Positions 10,049-17,924 of a stretch of 18,306 bases of DNA are shown one piece after another. A program made the translations under genes and the position numbers. The notes below the pieces were generated by a model. That model saw nothing but the letters and a program-made list of their open reading frames with translations, was not told the origin of the DNA and ran no database searches. The number at the start of each line of letters is the position of its first letter. Positions within the stretch are counted from its first letter, which is position 1. The DNA is from Smittium mucronatum (Eukaryota > Kickxellomycota > Harpellomycetes > Harpellales > Legeriomycetaceae): NCBI GenBank assembly GCA_001953115.1, contig LSSL01000378.1:1-18306 (forward strand), read 5' to 3'.

Positions 10049-10110
10049 TTGGGATTAGTCTCAAATAAATTCTGCGTAAAAAAAAAAAAAAAAAAATTGG
10101 GATTAGTCTC
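10049..10110 (+). mobile_element. Tiny 5'-truncated retroposed insertion with poly(A) tail and 14-bp target duplication
   Basis: TTGGGATTAGTCTC occurs at 10049-10062 and again, without mismatch, at 10097-10110. Between the copies lie 15 nt, AAATAAATTCTGCGT (10063-10077), followed by 19 A (10078-10096). The 15 nt contain AATAAA 8 nt before the A run, as expected for the 3' end of a polyadenylated transcript. Direct duplication plus poly(A) is the hallmark of target-primed reverse transcription by LINE-type machinery. The source transcript cannot be identified from 15 nt. Slippage could have changed the A-run length but would not create the 14-bp duplication. Confidence 0.75.
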
Positions 10111-10380
10111 TACATGAAACCTCTACTCTAAAACTGAGGGCTATTATGAGCAACTCGCTTTGGCTAATAGCGTCATCAGTGCCCTTTTACTCCAGCCAAT
10201 AACTCCTCGCACTTTTCAAGAAGAATATACATTGAGCGGTGTAAAATCTGGCGAATAGAATAACTAGCATTAGGGCTGCGGTGAACGACTAAAAATGGAA
10301 GACAAGCCTGGGTAGATCCAAGATTGATGAAAAAAGTGTATTTTTTGACACCTGAACATTTACTACTAAACTAGACTAAT
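10111..10380 (+). promoter_or_regulatory. Proximal upstream region of the reductase gene
   Basis: This 270-bp stretch separates the poly(A) insertion from the ATG. It holds one CCAAT word (about 10195-10199) and a TATA-like GAAGAATATACATTG near 10220, but no strong core element. An in-frame TAG at 10372-10374, two codons before ATG 10381, fixes the start unless an upstream intron exists. The retroposed insertion lies about 270-330 bp from the start codon, close enough to sit in or next to the promoter. Confidence 0.35.
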
Positions 10381-11641
10381 ATGCTAATAGCTCTAATTTG
10401 CCGGGGCTATTTCGCCCTTTTTACCACAGCTTCAGTAGTTTGCGAACTTGTTCCGATTCTCAGAACCAATTTTGTTCATTATGGGAAAGTTAAAACAAGC
10501 TCAAAAAGTGAAGCTGATCTAAATACGGCCACTGGAGCCCAATCCAAGCCTGAATCCCTCCCAATTAACGGGTCTGCCAAAAGCATCTCTTCTTCTTCTT
10601 CTTCTTCGACTGACACTAAATCTTCCGGAATTCGGAGCAGGAAACACATTGCTAAAGAGAAGGATGGATCCTCTAATAAAAAAATTGTTATTTCGGGCCG
10701 CACCGGAAATTTTATCGAATCTTTATTAAACAAATTATCTGGAATAACCGTCCAAAAGAACAGTTTCGTCTATTTCTACATATTCGGTTCAATTCTAGCC
10801 TGCCAGTTTTTACGCGAAATTGTAGGCTGGGACTATAGAGGAGAAATTTATAATTTACAAAAATCACGAGATCCCTACTTTTTTGCGATCTTGAAATATA
10901 TCGAATGTCGATTCAGCCCCGCCCGTTTATCGTTTCGAATCGACAGTCCTGATCCAAAAGTAGTTTTGTGCGAACCCTTCTCAGAAACGATTCCAAAGAG
11001 GTTGGTTTTTGTTATGGGGCTATATGTTATCAACCTGCTGGTTAGGCTTTACGAAACCGCGTTAAAGCAACCTCTAAGCAACTCAAAAATACATTTACTG
11101 CATTTTATTGTTGGTATGGGCTTTTATCTCGTAGCCCCATTCGCTTTAATTATCGATGGCATTTACAATAATAGTAAGCACAAACTTTTTTAATTATTTA
11201 TTTCTCCAACCATACTATTTGACTTTTCCTTCTTTTCTTTTAGATCAAATAATTGCTCCTAACCCCCTGTTTGGTGTGATATTCACTACCGTTTATTTTT
11301 ATTCATTATATTCCCGATCCAAATCACACGAGATACTATTTTCTTTAAGACAGAACTCTATTAAAAAAAAGTCCAAGGAGATAAACTCTGAGTCCCAACA
11401 CTCCATCCCAATCGGCAGTTGGTTTGGGTTAGTATCCTCTCCACATTATTTCTTTGAGATCTTGATGTACTTTTCCCTATGGATGATATCAGGAATAAAC
11501 AGCGTGTCATCTTTATTCATGTTTATTTGGGTTTTTTCCAACTTGTTCATCTCAGCCACTGAAACGCATAGATGGTATCTAAAAACATTTGGAAATAGCT
11601 ACCCCTCAGGAAGATATGCCATTATCCCATATTGTTGGTAA
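10381..11641 (+). CDS. Polyprenol/polyprenal reductase-like steroid 5-alpha-reductase family protein (two exons)
   Basis: Exons 10381-11173 and 11244-11641 encode 396 residues. The C-terminal part matches the SRD5A3/DFG10 branch of the steroid 5-alpha-reductase family: KSHEIL (291-296), PIGSWFGLVSSPHYFFEI (320-337), THRWY (372-376) and YPSGRYAIIP (384-393), the segments tied to NADPH and substrate binding. FVHYGKVK (31-38) matches the early YGKTK-like element of SRD5A3. About seven hydrophobic segments (near 1-25, 127-147, 206-225, 237-260, 271-287, 333-350, 351-372) indicate an ER membrane protein. The family reduces the alpha-isoprene unit of polyprenol (polyprenal in newer work) to supply dolichol for N-glycosylation and GPI anchors. 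It is longer than SRD5A3 (318) and DFG10 (253) mainly through a Ser/Lys-rich insert at about 39-110. An in-frame TAG two codons upstream supports ATG 10381. Confidence 0.88.
10588..10605 (+). repeat. (TCT)6 trinucleotide repeat coding poly-Ser
   Basis: Six TCT codons followed by TCG lie in the low-complexity insert of the reductase-like protein (about residues 70-76). The repeat is in frame, so length changes would add or remove serines without a frameshift. Confidence 0.9.
11174..11243 (+). other. Intron of the reductase-like gene (70 nt)
   Basis: Donor GTAAGC follows AATAATA and acceptor TTCTTTTAG ends at 11243. Exon 1 ends in phase 1, and joining A to AT restores an Asn codon and continues QIIAPNPLFG in the frame of the conserved C-terminal domain. 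A pyrimidine-rich tract precedes the acceptor. Without removal the first frame stops after SKHKLF. Confidence 0.92.
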
Positions 11642-11763
11642 CATCTTAACTGACCAGCTTAATAAGCATACATAATAGCGAACTCTATGGTATTCATTAT
11701 CAAACTCACGCAAAAACTGAATGTACAAATTATTCTTTTGAAAAAACTCTATTTAAAAACAGT

Positions 11764-11769
11764 AATAAA
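11764..11769 (+). terminator. AATAAA polyadenylation signal of the reductase-like gene
   Basis: This is a + strand AATAAA 123 nt after the stop codon at 11641. It lies just left of the opposing signal of the convergent gene. Confidence 0.5.
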
Positions 11770-11786
11770 TATCTTCTATGCTCAAC

Positions 11787-11792
11787 TTTATT
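11787..11792 (-). terminator. AATAAA polyadenylation signal of the PPR-like gene
   Basis: The reverse strand reads AATAAA only 5 nt after the TAA stop at 11800-11798, so the 3' UTR would be very short. The two convergent transcripts probably end within, or overlap across, the same few tens of bases. Confidence 0.6.
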
Positions 11793-11797
11793 TTTTT

Positions 11798-13897
11798 TTA
11801 CACTATTTCTTTTTGTAAATGTCTATAATTATCTTTTGTTCCCAGCGCATCCCTTTTTTTCAAGCTGAAATATTTCTGATACAAATCTTGCAGTTTCTCC
11901 CTGGATTGAGGTGATAAATAGCTTTTAATAGCCCTCTTAAAGGTATAATTGGGAAGAACACCAAATTTCGACATATCCAACAAAATGCTCTCAATGCGGC
12001 AGTCCAGCATATGACAATTAGATAAAGCTTTGGAATAGGCAATAAAAACACCCACATTTAGTTTGAACTGGTTATTGATTGATGCCAAATGCAAAGTATC
12101 CTCCCAGATCGTATCAACTAGATTGGAGTTTTCGCTTTTGCCTGCCGATTTGAGAAACAAGGATATAATATTAGTGTTTAGTGCAAAATTATTTGGGGGT
12201 TTATGCAGAGACTTTGAAATCAGCTTTTGCGATATTGTTTCAATATCGTCCGTATTAGGGTGGCTAACATAATTTTCCAAAGGGTAAAATACTTGGTACC
12301 CAGGCTCTCCATCGCTTGATAAAACATGAATGTCGTGATTATAAGCTCCATTTTCCTGATCAATTTTCTCGGGACTCGTTCTAATATTAGAGTTGTGCTG
12401 ATCGATATACGTAAGATTTTGATTTGAGTAAATGTTGGAAATTCCCTCTAGTGGTTCCATTTTTCCGTAGGTAGCATGGTGTAAATTAAAAGACTTGAAA
12501 AACTGGTAATATCGATTCACAACATCGTCATAGTTCATTTCTATCAGTGCATCGAACACAGACCCTATCAAAACGGTGCAAAATTTGACATCAGCCTCGT
12601 AAATAAGCTCCAAAAACGCTGACAGAGATACCAGATCTTTCTCCTTTTTTAAATGCTGCATAATAATACTAAGCAAGTAGTTGTTCATTTTGGTAAACTT
12701 GCTTATCACTTCCTGGAGATAAATGGTTGCTTCACCGGGTTTTATTTTAAAGAGGGTAAGGAGATAAAAGGAGTAGAGCCTCTGAGACACAATTTTCGGA
12801 AAGGTTGTTTCAAATAATTCGATTATTTTCCCGGCATATTCTAATTTATGGCACTTCGTGTATAATTCAACTAATTCGTGCATGACTTTTCGAATATGAG
12901 AGTGGTTTTTTCCGGAATCATAGATTTCTTGAGAGGAGGTAAATAAATATTGAATGAAAGAAAACGAAAAGTCGTATTCTTTTGCTTTAATCAAGGAGGT
13001 TATCAAGGTGCTGCATATGTAGATCTTTTCGATTTCAGTATAATTTGTGCTACATACCGATTTAGTGTATATAGATAACGCCATGTCCAATTTACTGAAT
13101 CTAACTAGATTTTTTATTAGAATCTTAATCAGATTGGTGTTTTCAATGGTTTTTAAAGAATTTTGGTGGCATAACAAAGAAACTATTAGGCTATAGTTAT
13201 ATTTCCTTTCTAAAGTCCAAACTAATTTACAGAGGACATTTGGAGACAAAATGATTTTAAGAAGAATAATTTTCTTCAATAATTTTACAGTCGCTGCGTA
13301 ATCATCGTACGGAATGAAAATGTCATTTTTATACATATTTGGATTTGGCAATTCAATATATTCTTCAGTCCTTTGAGAAAAATCTTCAGTTACTTTATAG
13401 GGTTGAAGAATCTGAGAGTTGATAGATTCATAAGTTGTGTATGTAGATTTTTGTATTTGATTTTTTGTATTTAAAGACCTTACAAAATGGTTGGAATCAT
13501 AATTAAATCGAATATAATCGGTTTTCGGTAAATTGAAATTTGAAACATATATACCAGTGGGAAACGAAAATGAAGGCAATTTTTTTCTAACATTGATTTT
13601 GCAACTGGATCTTTTTATGGTGTTAGAGTTTACATTCTTTAGTGAAGAGGCACCAAAAGATAATTCTGACGTCTTATTAACAGCAGTAAAAAGATTTCCC
13701 CACAGAATCATAACATTCAAAGGAAAGACTGGTAGATTTTTGGGTAAGGCGCAACGGACATTTTTAAATAATATGTTTTGATGCTCCTTCATAAGAAGCA
13801 TGGCAAATATCTTCATTCCATGAGCATCATTTAAAGCCAAAAGAGTGTTGCCCCTTACCCCAGCAGAGTTATGATTTAAATTCTGCGAGGGAAACAT
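11798..13897 (-). CDS. PPR-like alpha-solenoid protein, probably organellar
   Basis: One exon encodes 699 residues. I do not recognise an orthologue. From about residue 255 the sequence falls into repeated helix pairs of PPR/TPR type, for example YICSTLITSLIKAKEYDFSF (293-312), VMHELVELYTKCHKLEYAGK (338-357), and SILLDMSKFGVLPNYTF (637-653), whose G-V-x-P-N ending is typical of a PPR motif. A less helical, acidic and Asn-rich linker covers about 475-560. The N-terminal 150 residues are basic and poor in acidic residues, compatible with a mitochondrial presequence, although a second Met at 28 could also start the protein. Fungal PPR proteins mostly handle mitochondrial RNA processing, stability or translation; that role here is inference. 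It is convergent with the reductase-like gene, 156 bp apart. Confidence 0.65.
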   Translation of the reverse strand: MFPSQNLNHNSAGVRGNTLLALNDAHGMKIFAMLLMKEHQNILFKNVRCALPKNLPVFPLNVMILWGNLFTAVNKTSELSFGASSLKNVNSNTIKRSSCKINVRKKLPSFSFPTGIYVSNFNLPKTDYIRFNYDSNHFVRSLNTKNQIQKSTYTTYESINSQILQPYKVTEDFSQRTEEYIELPNPNMYKNDIFIPYDDYAATVKLLKKIILLKIILSPNVLCKLVWTLERKYNYSLIVSLLCHQNSLKTIENTNLIKILIKNLVRFSKLDMALSIYTKSVCSTNYTEIEKIYICSTLITSLIKAKEYDFSFSFIQYLFTSSQEIYDSGKNHSHIRKVMHELVELYTKCHKLEYAGKIIELFETTFPKIVSQRLYSFYLLTLFKIKPGEATIYLQEVISKFTKMNNYLLSIIMQHLKKEKDLVSLSAFLELIYEADVKFCTVLIGSVFDALIEMNYDDVVNRYYQFFKSFNLHHATYGKMEPLEGISNIYSNQNLTYIDQHNSNIRTSPEKIDQENGAYNHDIHVLSSDGEPGYQVFYPLENYVSHPNTDDIETISQKLISKSLHKPPNNFALNTNIISLFLKSAGKSENSNLVDTIWEDTLHLASINNQFKLNVGVFIAYSKALSNCHMLDCRIESILLDMSKFGVLPNYTFKRAIKSYLSPQSREKLQDLYQKYFSLKKRDALGTKDNYRHLQKEIV

Positions 13898-13924
13898 TCT
13901 TGATGATTTCGAGACAGCTCTAAG

Positions 13925-13989
13925 CTAAAAACATGCAATAGAAATAAGAAATGGTATAAAACCAGAGTGGCTTGGAGTGGTGGACTTAC
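13925..13989 (-). other. Probable 5'-leader intron of the PPR-like gene (65 nt)
   Basis: On the - strand, donor GTAAGT begins at 13989 and acceptor TTTTTAG ends at 13925, 27 nt before the ATG at 13897. Joining the exons gives no upstream in-frame ATG before a stop, so the intron would lie in the 5' UTR. The exon before it contains an 8-codon upstream open frame (14017-13991) whose TAA ends one base before the donor. A second possible acceptor, CTTAG, lies five bases further on. Confidence 0.55.
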
Positions 13990-15760
13990 ATTACAGTAAT
14001 ATGATCGGACTGAGCATCGGAAATGCCAGCCTGTAAACAAATTTGAACTCAAAGACTGTGATCACAGAAAAAATGACTCTACCCGATCTTATGTGCTATT
14101 AATGTAAAAAAATATTGGTATGGCGTGATATATAGATCAGGAGACCAGCTGAATGTCTAAAATATCGAATCAACTTTAGTTCGGGTAATTGGTCACAACC
14201 TCAGCCTATCTTATCCCTTTTAGGGCCAACTGCATATAAATGATGTTAACTTTGGATCAATGCAAATATTCGATTCCGAATATACTTTAATGATTCGTTC
14301 AGTCTTTTTAATAGATTAAATAGTAAAGAGTTTGCACAAATAATAATTCAGCAATCGTTCACATTAAAACAGACTTGCTTTAGACAAATAATCTTCCTTT
14401 ATTTTTAGTGTATTTTTATTGGATGATTATAACAAACTTTCAGTCTGATCTATTCGTGCATGTCCCTAAAAACTTAACGACTGTCAAAGTTCTTACCGTG
14501 AAATTATTTGTAGTTAATAGTAATGTATAATTGGCTTGGAAGTGTGATTCAACCCTATAGGGATGAGTAGATTATAATGAGAAATAAATCTCTTGCATGA
14601 TTTGAGGAAAAGTAAATATATTTATGCTGAGTTAACAACGTTAGCATTCAAATCGACCTATATCCATTTATCCGCTATGATTTATATATATTTAATTATG
14701 GATATCAAATCACAAAATATTACAATTCTATTTCTCTTTAATTATGATCAAAACAACATAGATATCGGCCTAAAAAAATGACACAATTCAACTACCTACC
14801 ATCTACTCTTTATCAGGTGACGAAAATAGGTGTGTTATCATTTTTCAGCCTAAATTTAAGAGGCTCTCTTTGAGTGCACCACCTCCCCATTAAAATCTTT
14901 CTAGTTTTCCATTTAGCAAACGCTGACTTTTAAAAAATTGTGTGCCTACTGAGTAGCTGGAAATTGGAGTTTCAAAAGATTATTTCTTCTGATAGAGAAA
15001 GCGGGTTTAGCTAATAATTTTTTCTCGACATTTCTGTTATTTACAAGTTAACCACTTACGGACCCAAATTTATGCCTATCTCCTATCTGGGTAAATTAGC
15101 TATTTCAATTGACCAAACCTCTTGAATTATCCAATAGTACACATAATACTAGCCTAGGTATCACATTGAGCAAAAAGCGAATGTTACTTTTTGTATCATT
15201 GATCCTGAAAGGTTTAATTGAGAATACGAATTCCTGCTTGGGATAAAAAGAAAGAATTGCCAATATTTTATGAATTAAAATAAAGTCTGGTAACAGAAAG
15301 AGTCTCCCATTTGTGCTACTTAGTATTGCTTTCAAATATTCAACACTTTTTATTTGATATATCGACTAATACAAGGCCACACATTTCCAACTGTAACAAA
15401 TGTATAATTTTATGAAGCAAAAAAGTAGCCAGAACCATCAACTGCTACTGGTTGACAAATCTGGATATTTCAAACTATCTTTTCAATCAAACATATTGAA
15501 AAACCTATATTGTGTTGACGGATAATATTGATATTTGGATGTTCTTTTCAAGGCCAGGTTTTTTGATTGATCGAATTTATTGGCTACTTGTATTTATTTC
15601 ATCTTCAAACCAATAAAGAATAGAAAAATAAATTAGCTCTAATAAATTTTCCATAATCTACCAATAGAAGATTTTTTTTGTAATTATAATGCCATACTAA
15701 CTATTAAATAAATATTTAATTAGCTAAATATTTCTAAATTAGGAAAGAGTTAACTTTTTA

Positions 15761-15928
15761 ATGGGGAACTGTCCATTCTTTGAGAGACCCCCACATATTT
15801 CAGAGTTATTTCAATTCGCATTTTTTTGCCTAATCTTTATGCTGAATGGTCAAAAAGTAGATGGTATTTATGTAGGCCCAATCTGTGGTTTGGGAGCACT
15901 CTCAATATTAAAAAAAAGTAAATATTAA
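15761..15928 (+). CDS. Possible 55-residue small ORF, unrecognised
   Basis: An ATG frame of 55 codons begins MGNCPFFERP, contains one hydrophobic stretch (about residues 18-28) and ends at TAA 15926-15928. The Met-Gly-Asn-Cys start resembles a myristoylation/palmitoylation site, but that is only a pattern match. There is no homology I can recognise, no clear promoter, and the frame may be chance. The end runs into a GTAAAT that could also be a splice donor, with no convincing acceptor or second exon. Confidence 0.15.
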   Translation: MGNCPFFERPPHISELFQFAFFCLIFMLNGQKVDGIYVGPICGLGALSILKKSKY

Positions 15929-16246
15929 ACAATATTTTTTTATTGGTTATCACTTTTATTTCTTGAAAAATTACCAATTTCGACAAATTGGAGCTACTAA
16001 TAAAATTTGGTCTCTGGAAGGGTAATAAAAATTACTATCATCTCCCAAAGATTCATAGGTTGATTTATCTACTATTGTATTAGCTATTACGCAGAATAAA
16101 ATTGATTGTTGATTATGTGTGAAAAGTTTTTTATTTGAAATCCAACCAATATTTACACTGATTAATTCAACTCTTTTATTGTCTGTCTGTAGTCTAAATT
16201 GTGTCTATATTTTAGCCAATATCTATGCTAATCCCATGTTTCCTTA

Positions 16247-16286
16247 TTTAAAAAGCATATTATTGGTTATATAATAATGCTTTAAA
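16247..16286. repeat. 40-bp imperfect palindrome (hairpin)
   Basis: TTTAAA, GCAT and TATT in the left arm (16247-16264) pair with AATAATGCTTTAAA (16273-16286) over 14 bp, with two 2-nt bulges (one AA, one AT) in the left arm and an 8-nt loop GGTTATAT. The GC pair pattern GCAT/ATGC in the middle makes it more than a plain A/T tract. Confidence 0.65.
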
Positions 16287-16479
16287 TTAACTTTCCAAAT
16301 TTAAACAAATAGGGGTAGGATTAATGCTCTGGATGCTAAAGACCTAATTCATGTGAATATTTGCCAACTTTTAGGAAAAAGTGTAAGAATTTTTAATTGG
16401 TTATTTTAAAGAGTCAATGAGAGGGAATGTTTGGATGATTGAAAACTTTTTGCATGGATTCAAGGTGAATCAAAAATTA

Positions 16480-16544
16480 CATAAATAGCCACTCTGAATC
16501 CTTATAAGAGATCCTCCTATCTCTTGTAGAAAATCAATTAATCA
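16480..16544 (+). promoter_or_regulatory. Core promoter/leader of the eL41 gene with hairpin
   Basis: A TATA-like CATAAATAG lies at 16480-16488. Further on, AAGAGAT (16506-16512) and ATCTCTT (16519-16525) form a perfect 7-bp stem around CCTCCT, extended in RNA to about 11 pairs (16502-16529) by two G-U and two A-U pairs. The stem ends 15 nt before the 5' splice site. Whether the hairpin is transcribed depends on the start site, which I cannot place. Confidence 0.4.
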
Positions 16545-16626
16545 GTAAGTACTTTCATTATTGCTGCGAATCTTTGGCTTGGCTACGATTTCCTTTCAGT
16601 GTATTGATGTTTTTTGTTACTTTTAG
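16545..16626 (+). other. Intron in the 5' leader of the eL41 gene (82 nt)
   Basis: Consensus donor GTAAGT at 16545-16550 and acceptor TTACTTTTAG ending at 16626 leave just two bases (AT) before the ATG. An alternative acceptor TTTCAG at about 16594-16599 would place an out-of-frame ATG ahead of the eL41 start, so the later one is preferred. Introns at the very start are common in fungal ribosomal protein genes. Confidence 0.75.
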
Positions 16627-16628
16627 AT

Positions 16629-16706
16629 ATGAGAGCTAAGTGGAAGAAGAAGAGAGTCCGACGCCTTAAACGTAAGAGAAGAAAGATGAGAGCCAGATCC
16701 AAGTAA
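16629..16706 (+). CDS. RPL41: 60S ribosomal protein eL41
   Basis: The 25-codon frame begins MRAKWKKKRVRRLKRK and ends RARSK before TAA. Length, the Trp at position 5 and the run of Arg/Lys match eL41, among the smallest and most basic of eukaryotic proteins; it differs from the yeast protein at only a few positions (Lys for Arg at 6, Val for Thr at 10, Met for Val at 20). It is a single helix in the cytosolic ribosome near the subunit interface. The gene is too small for ordinary ORF cut-offs, but the match is unmistakable. No other gene lies within 2 kb, so it stands alone. The codons are clearly less AT-rich than the flanks. Confidence 0.97.
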   Translation: MRAKWKKKRVRRLKRKRRKMRARSK

Positions 16707-17924
16707 ACTTCTGAATCCATCGGCGCCCCTTCGCCAGACACTTAGTCGAGCAATTGAATCCTGCCTCGTGAATTATTTTCGATTCGAATCCGCTTTTTTT
16801 AATTCATCAATTTACCATCTGCGCTCATTTCTGGAATTTTTCAAGATTCGACCTCGACACGGATTCGTTTTTTATTATATGTACCTTAAATAATACATTT
16901 TTATAAAAGAATGTTTTCGGTATTCTGGTTTTTAGTTTTCTTATGTCTTGGCTCTCTATGATTATCATCTGTATGTATAGCTATTTTAGTGCTCAGATGT
17001 TATATGATGATATATGTTTAATGATAAGTTTTTCAGGCTTTAATCTACTTGGTAATGTTATTTTTAGGGAGATTGCTGACATTAATATCAAGTATCACTG
17101 TATCAGTAGCAATTTTGGGGATGTTTTTTGATGCACACAATTAGGAATATTTGCTTGAAATAATTTTGTTTTGCCGGTTGCGGCCCAACACTTGCTTATT
17201 TAATTTTTGTCTATGATAATGGTATTTTGCTATCATCCTCGCTAAGATTGTGTCAAGTTACTGTAAATTCACGCTCGGTTTAGAGCGTGAAGGTTTTTGT
17301 ATGATACTGGTATGTTATAGGTGTAATTGGCTAGGCTTATGATCTATTCTTTAAGAGTTCTGATGACTTATTTCAATATTCGTTTTTACTGCCAGTGGTT
17401 GTGCATTCTAATATCAAAACTCAATTATATCAATTTATCTAATTATCATTCAAAGCAGCTATATTAAGATCATCCTTTAAAACCGCAACTTTGACCAATA
17501 ACACTTTTATTTTAAGGGAACAACAAGCTTTCAATCATTATAAGCCCAGCACAGATAGACTAGTGGAACTCTAGTAGATCGAGAATGGCTTCGATCCGCA
17601 TCTTTATTTTCCTTTATGTTATTGTTGCTAATAAATTTTATAAAAAAAACGTAATCTAATTAATATTTTCTATAAATTGGATACTAATCATTTAAATATG
17701 GTTGGTGACTTGATGATGGTTATTATTAATATGAATCAAGATTCATATCCAGCACTCCATTGGGATCAAATTGTAGAATATTTACCCTATATAATTATAA
17801 ATAAAGATTCAAATGAGTTCCTAAATTATACAGGAGATTCTCTTTGAGAGGTGGGCACTTAACGATTAAATTTTTACTACTTTCCTAATTTGTAAATACA
17901 ACACTTAGATCAAGTACAAAATTA
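16707..17924. other. eL41 3' UTR and gene-poor downstream region
   Basis: The first 160 bp are GC-richer and carry an 8-bp inverted repeat CGAATCCG (16785-16792)/CGGATTCG (16860-16867) and a GGCG/CGCC pair near 16721-16734; AATAATAC near 16890 is a weak polyadenylation-like signal. A 62-codon ATG frame at 16943-17131 is hydrophobic, Met/Ile-rich and unrecognised, and is not called as a gene. The remainder is AT-rich apart from the hairpin at 17268-17291. I see no other gene. Confidence 0.5.
17268..17291. repeat. Perfect 9-bp hairpin, GC-containing
   Basis: TTCACGCTC (17268-17276) and GAGCGTGAA (17283-17291) are exact complements around the 6-nt loop GGTTTA. The stem has five G-C pairs in otherwise AT-rich DNA and is followed by AGGTTTTTG. 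Confidence 0.75.

Larger units (their letters stand above)
13990..16440. other. Gene-poor region between the PPR-like and eL41 genes
   Basis: It holds the divergent promoters of both neighbours. Open frames at 14593-14781 (+) and 15105-15335 (-) start at TTG rather than ATG and are AT-rich translations with no recognisable motif. A 55-codon ATG frame at 15761-15928 is listed separately. The stretch has about 17 CCAAT/ATTGG words and AT-rich inverted repeats, including a 9-bp pair AAATATTTA/TAAATATTT at 15710-15733 and the larger hairpin at 16247-16286. Confidence 0.5.

Noticed and set aside
14593..14781. Forward 62-codon frame
   Set aside because: TTG start, AT-driven Ile/Tyr/Asn composition and no recognisable domain.
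15105..15335. Reverse 76-codon frame
   Set aside because: TTG start with no motif and no flanking gene signals; length is within chance for this region.
16781..16800. Possible tRNA B box followed by a T run
   Set aside because: GATTCGAATCC resembles a B box, but the position pairing with C61 is A, there is no A box at the right distance, and no cloverleaf can be drawn.
16943..17131. Forward 62-codon ATG frame after eL41
   Set aside because: Met/Ile/Phe-rich translation of AT-rich DNA, no similarity seen and no promoter; could be revisited if transcribed.
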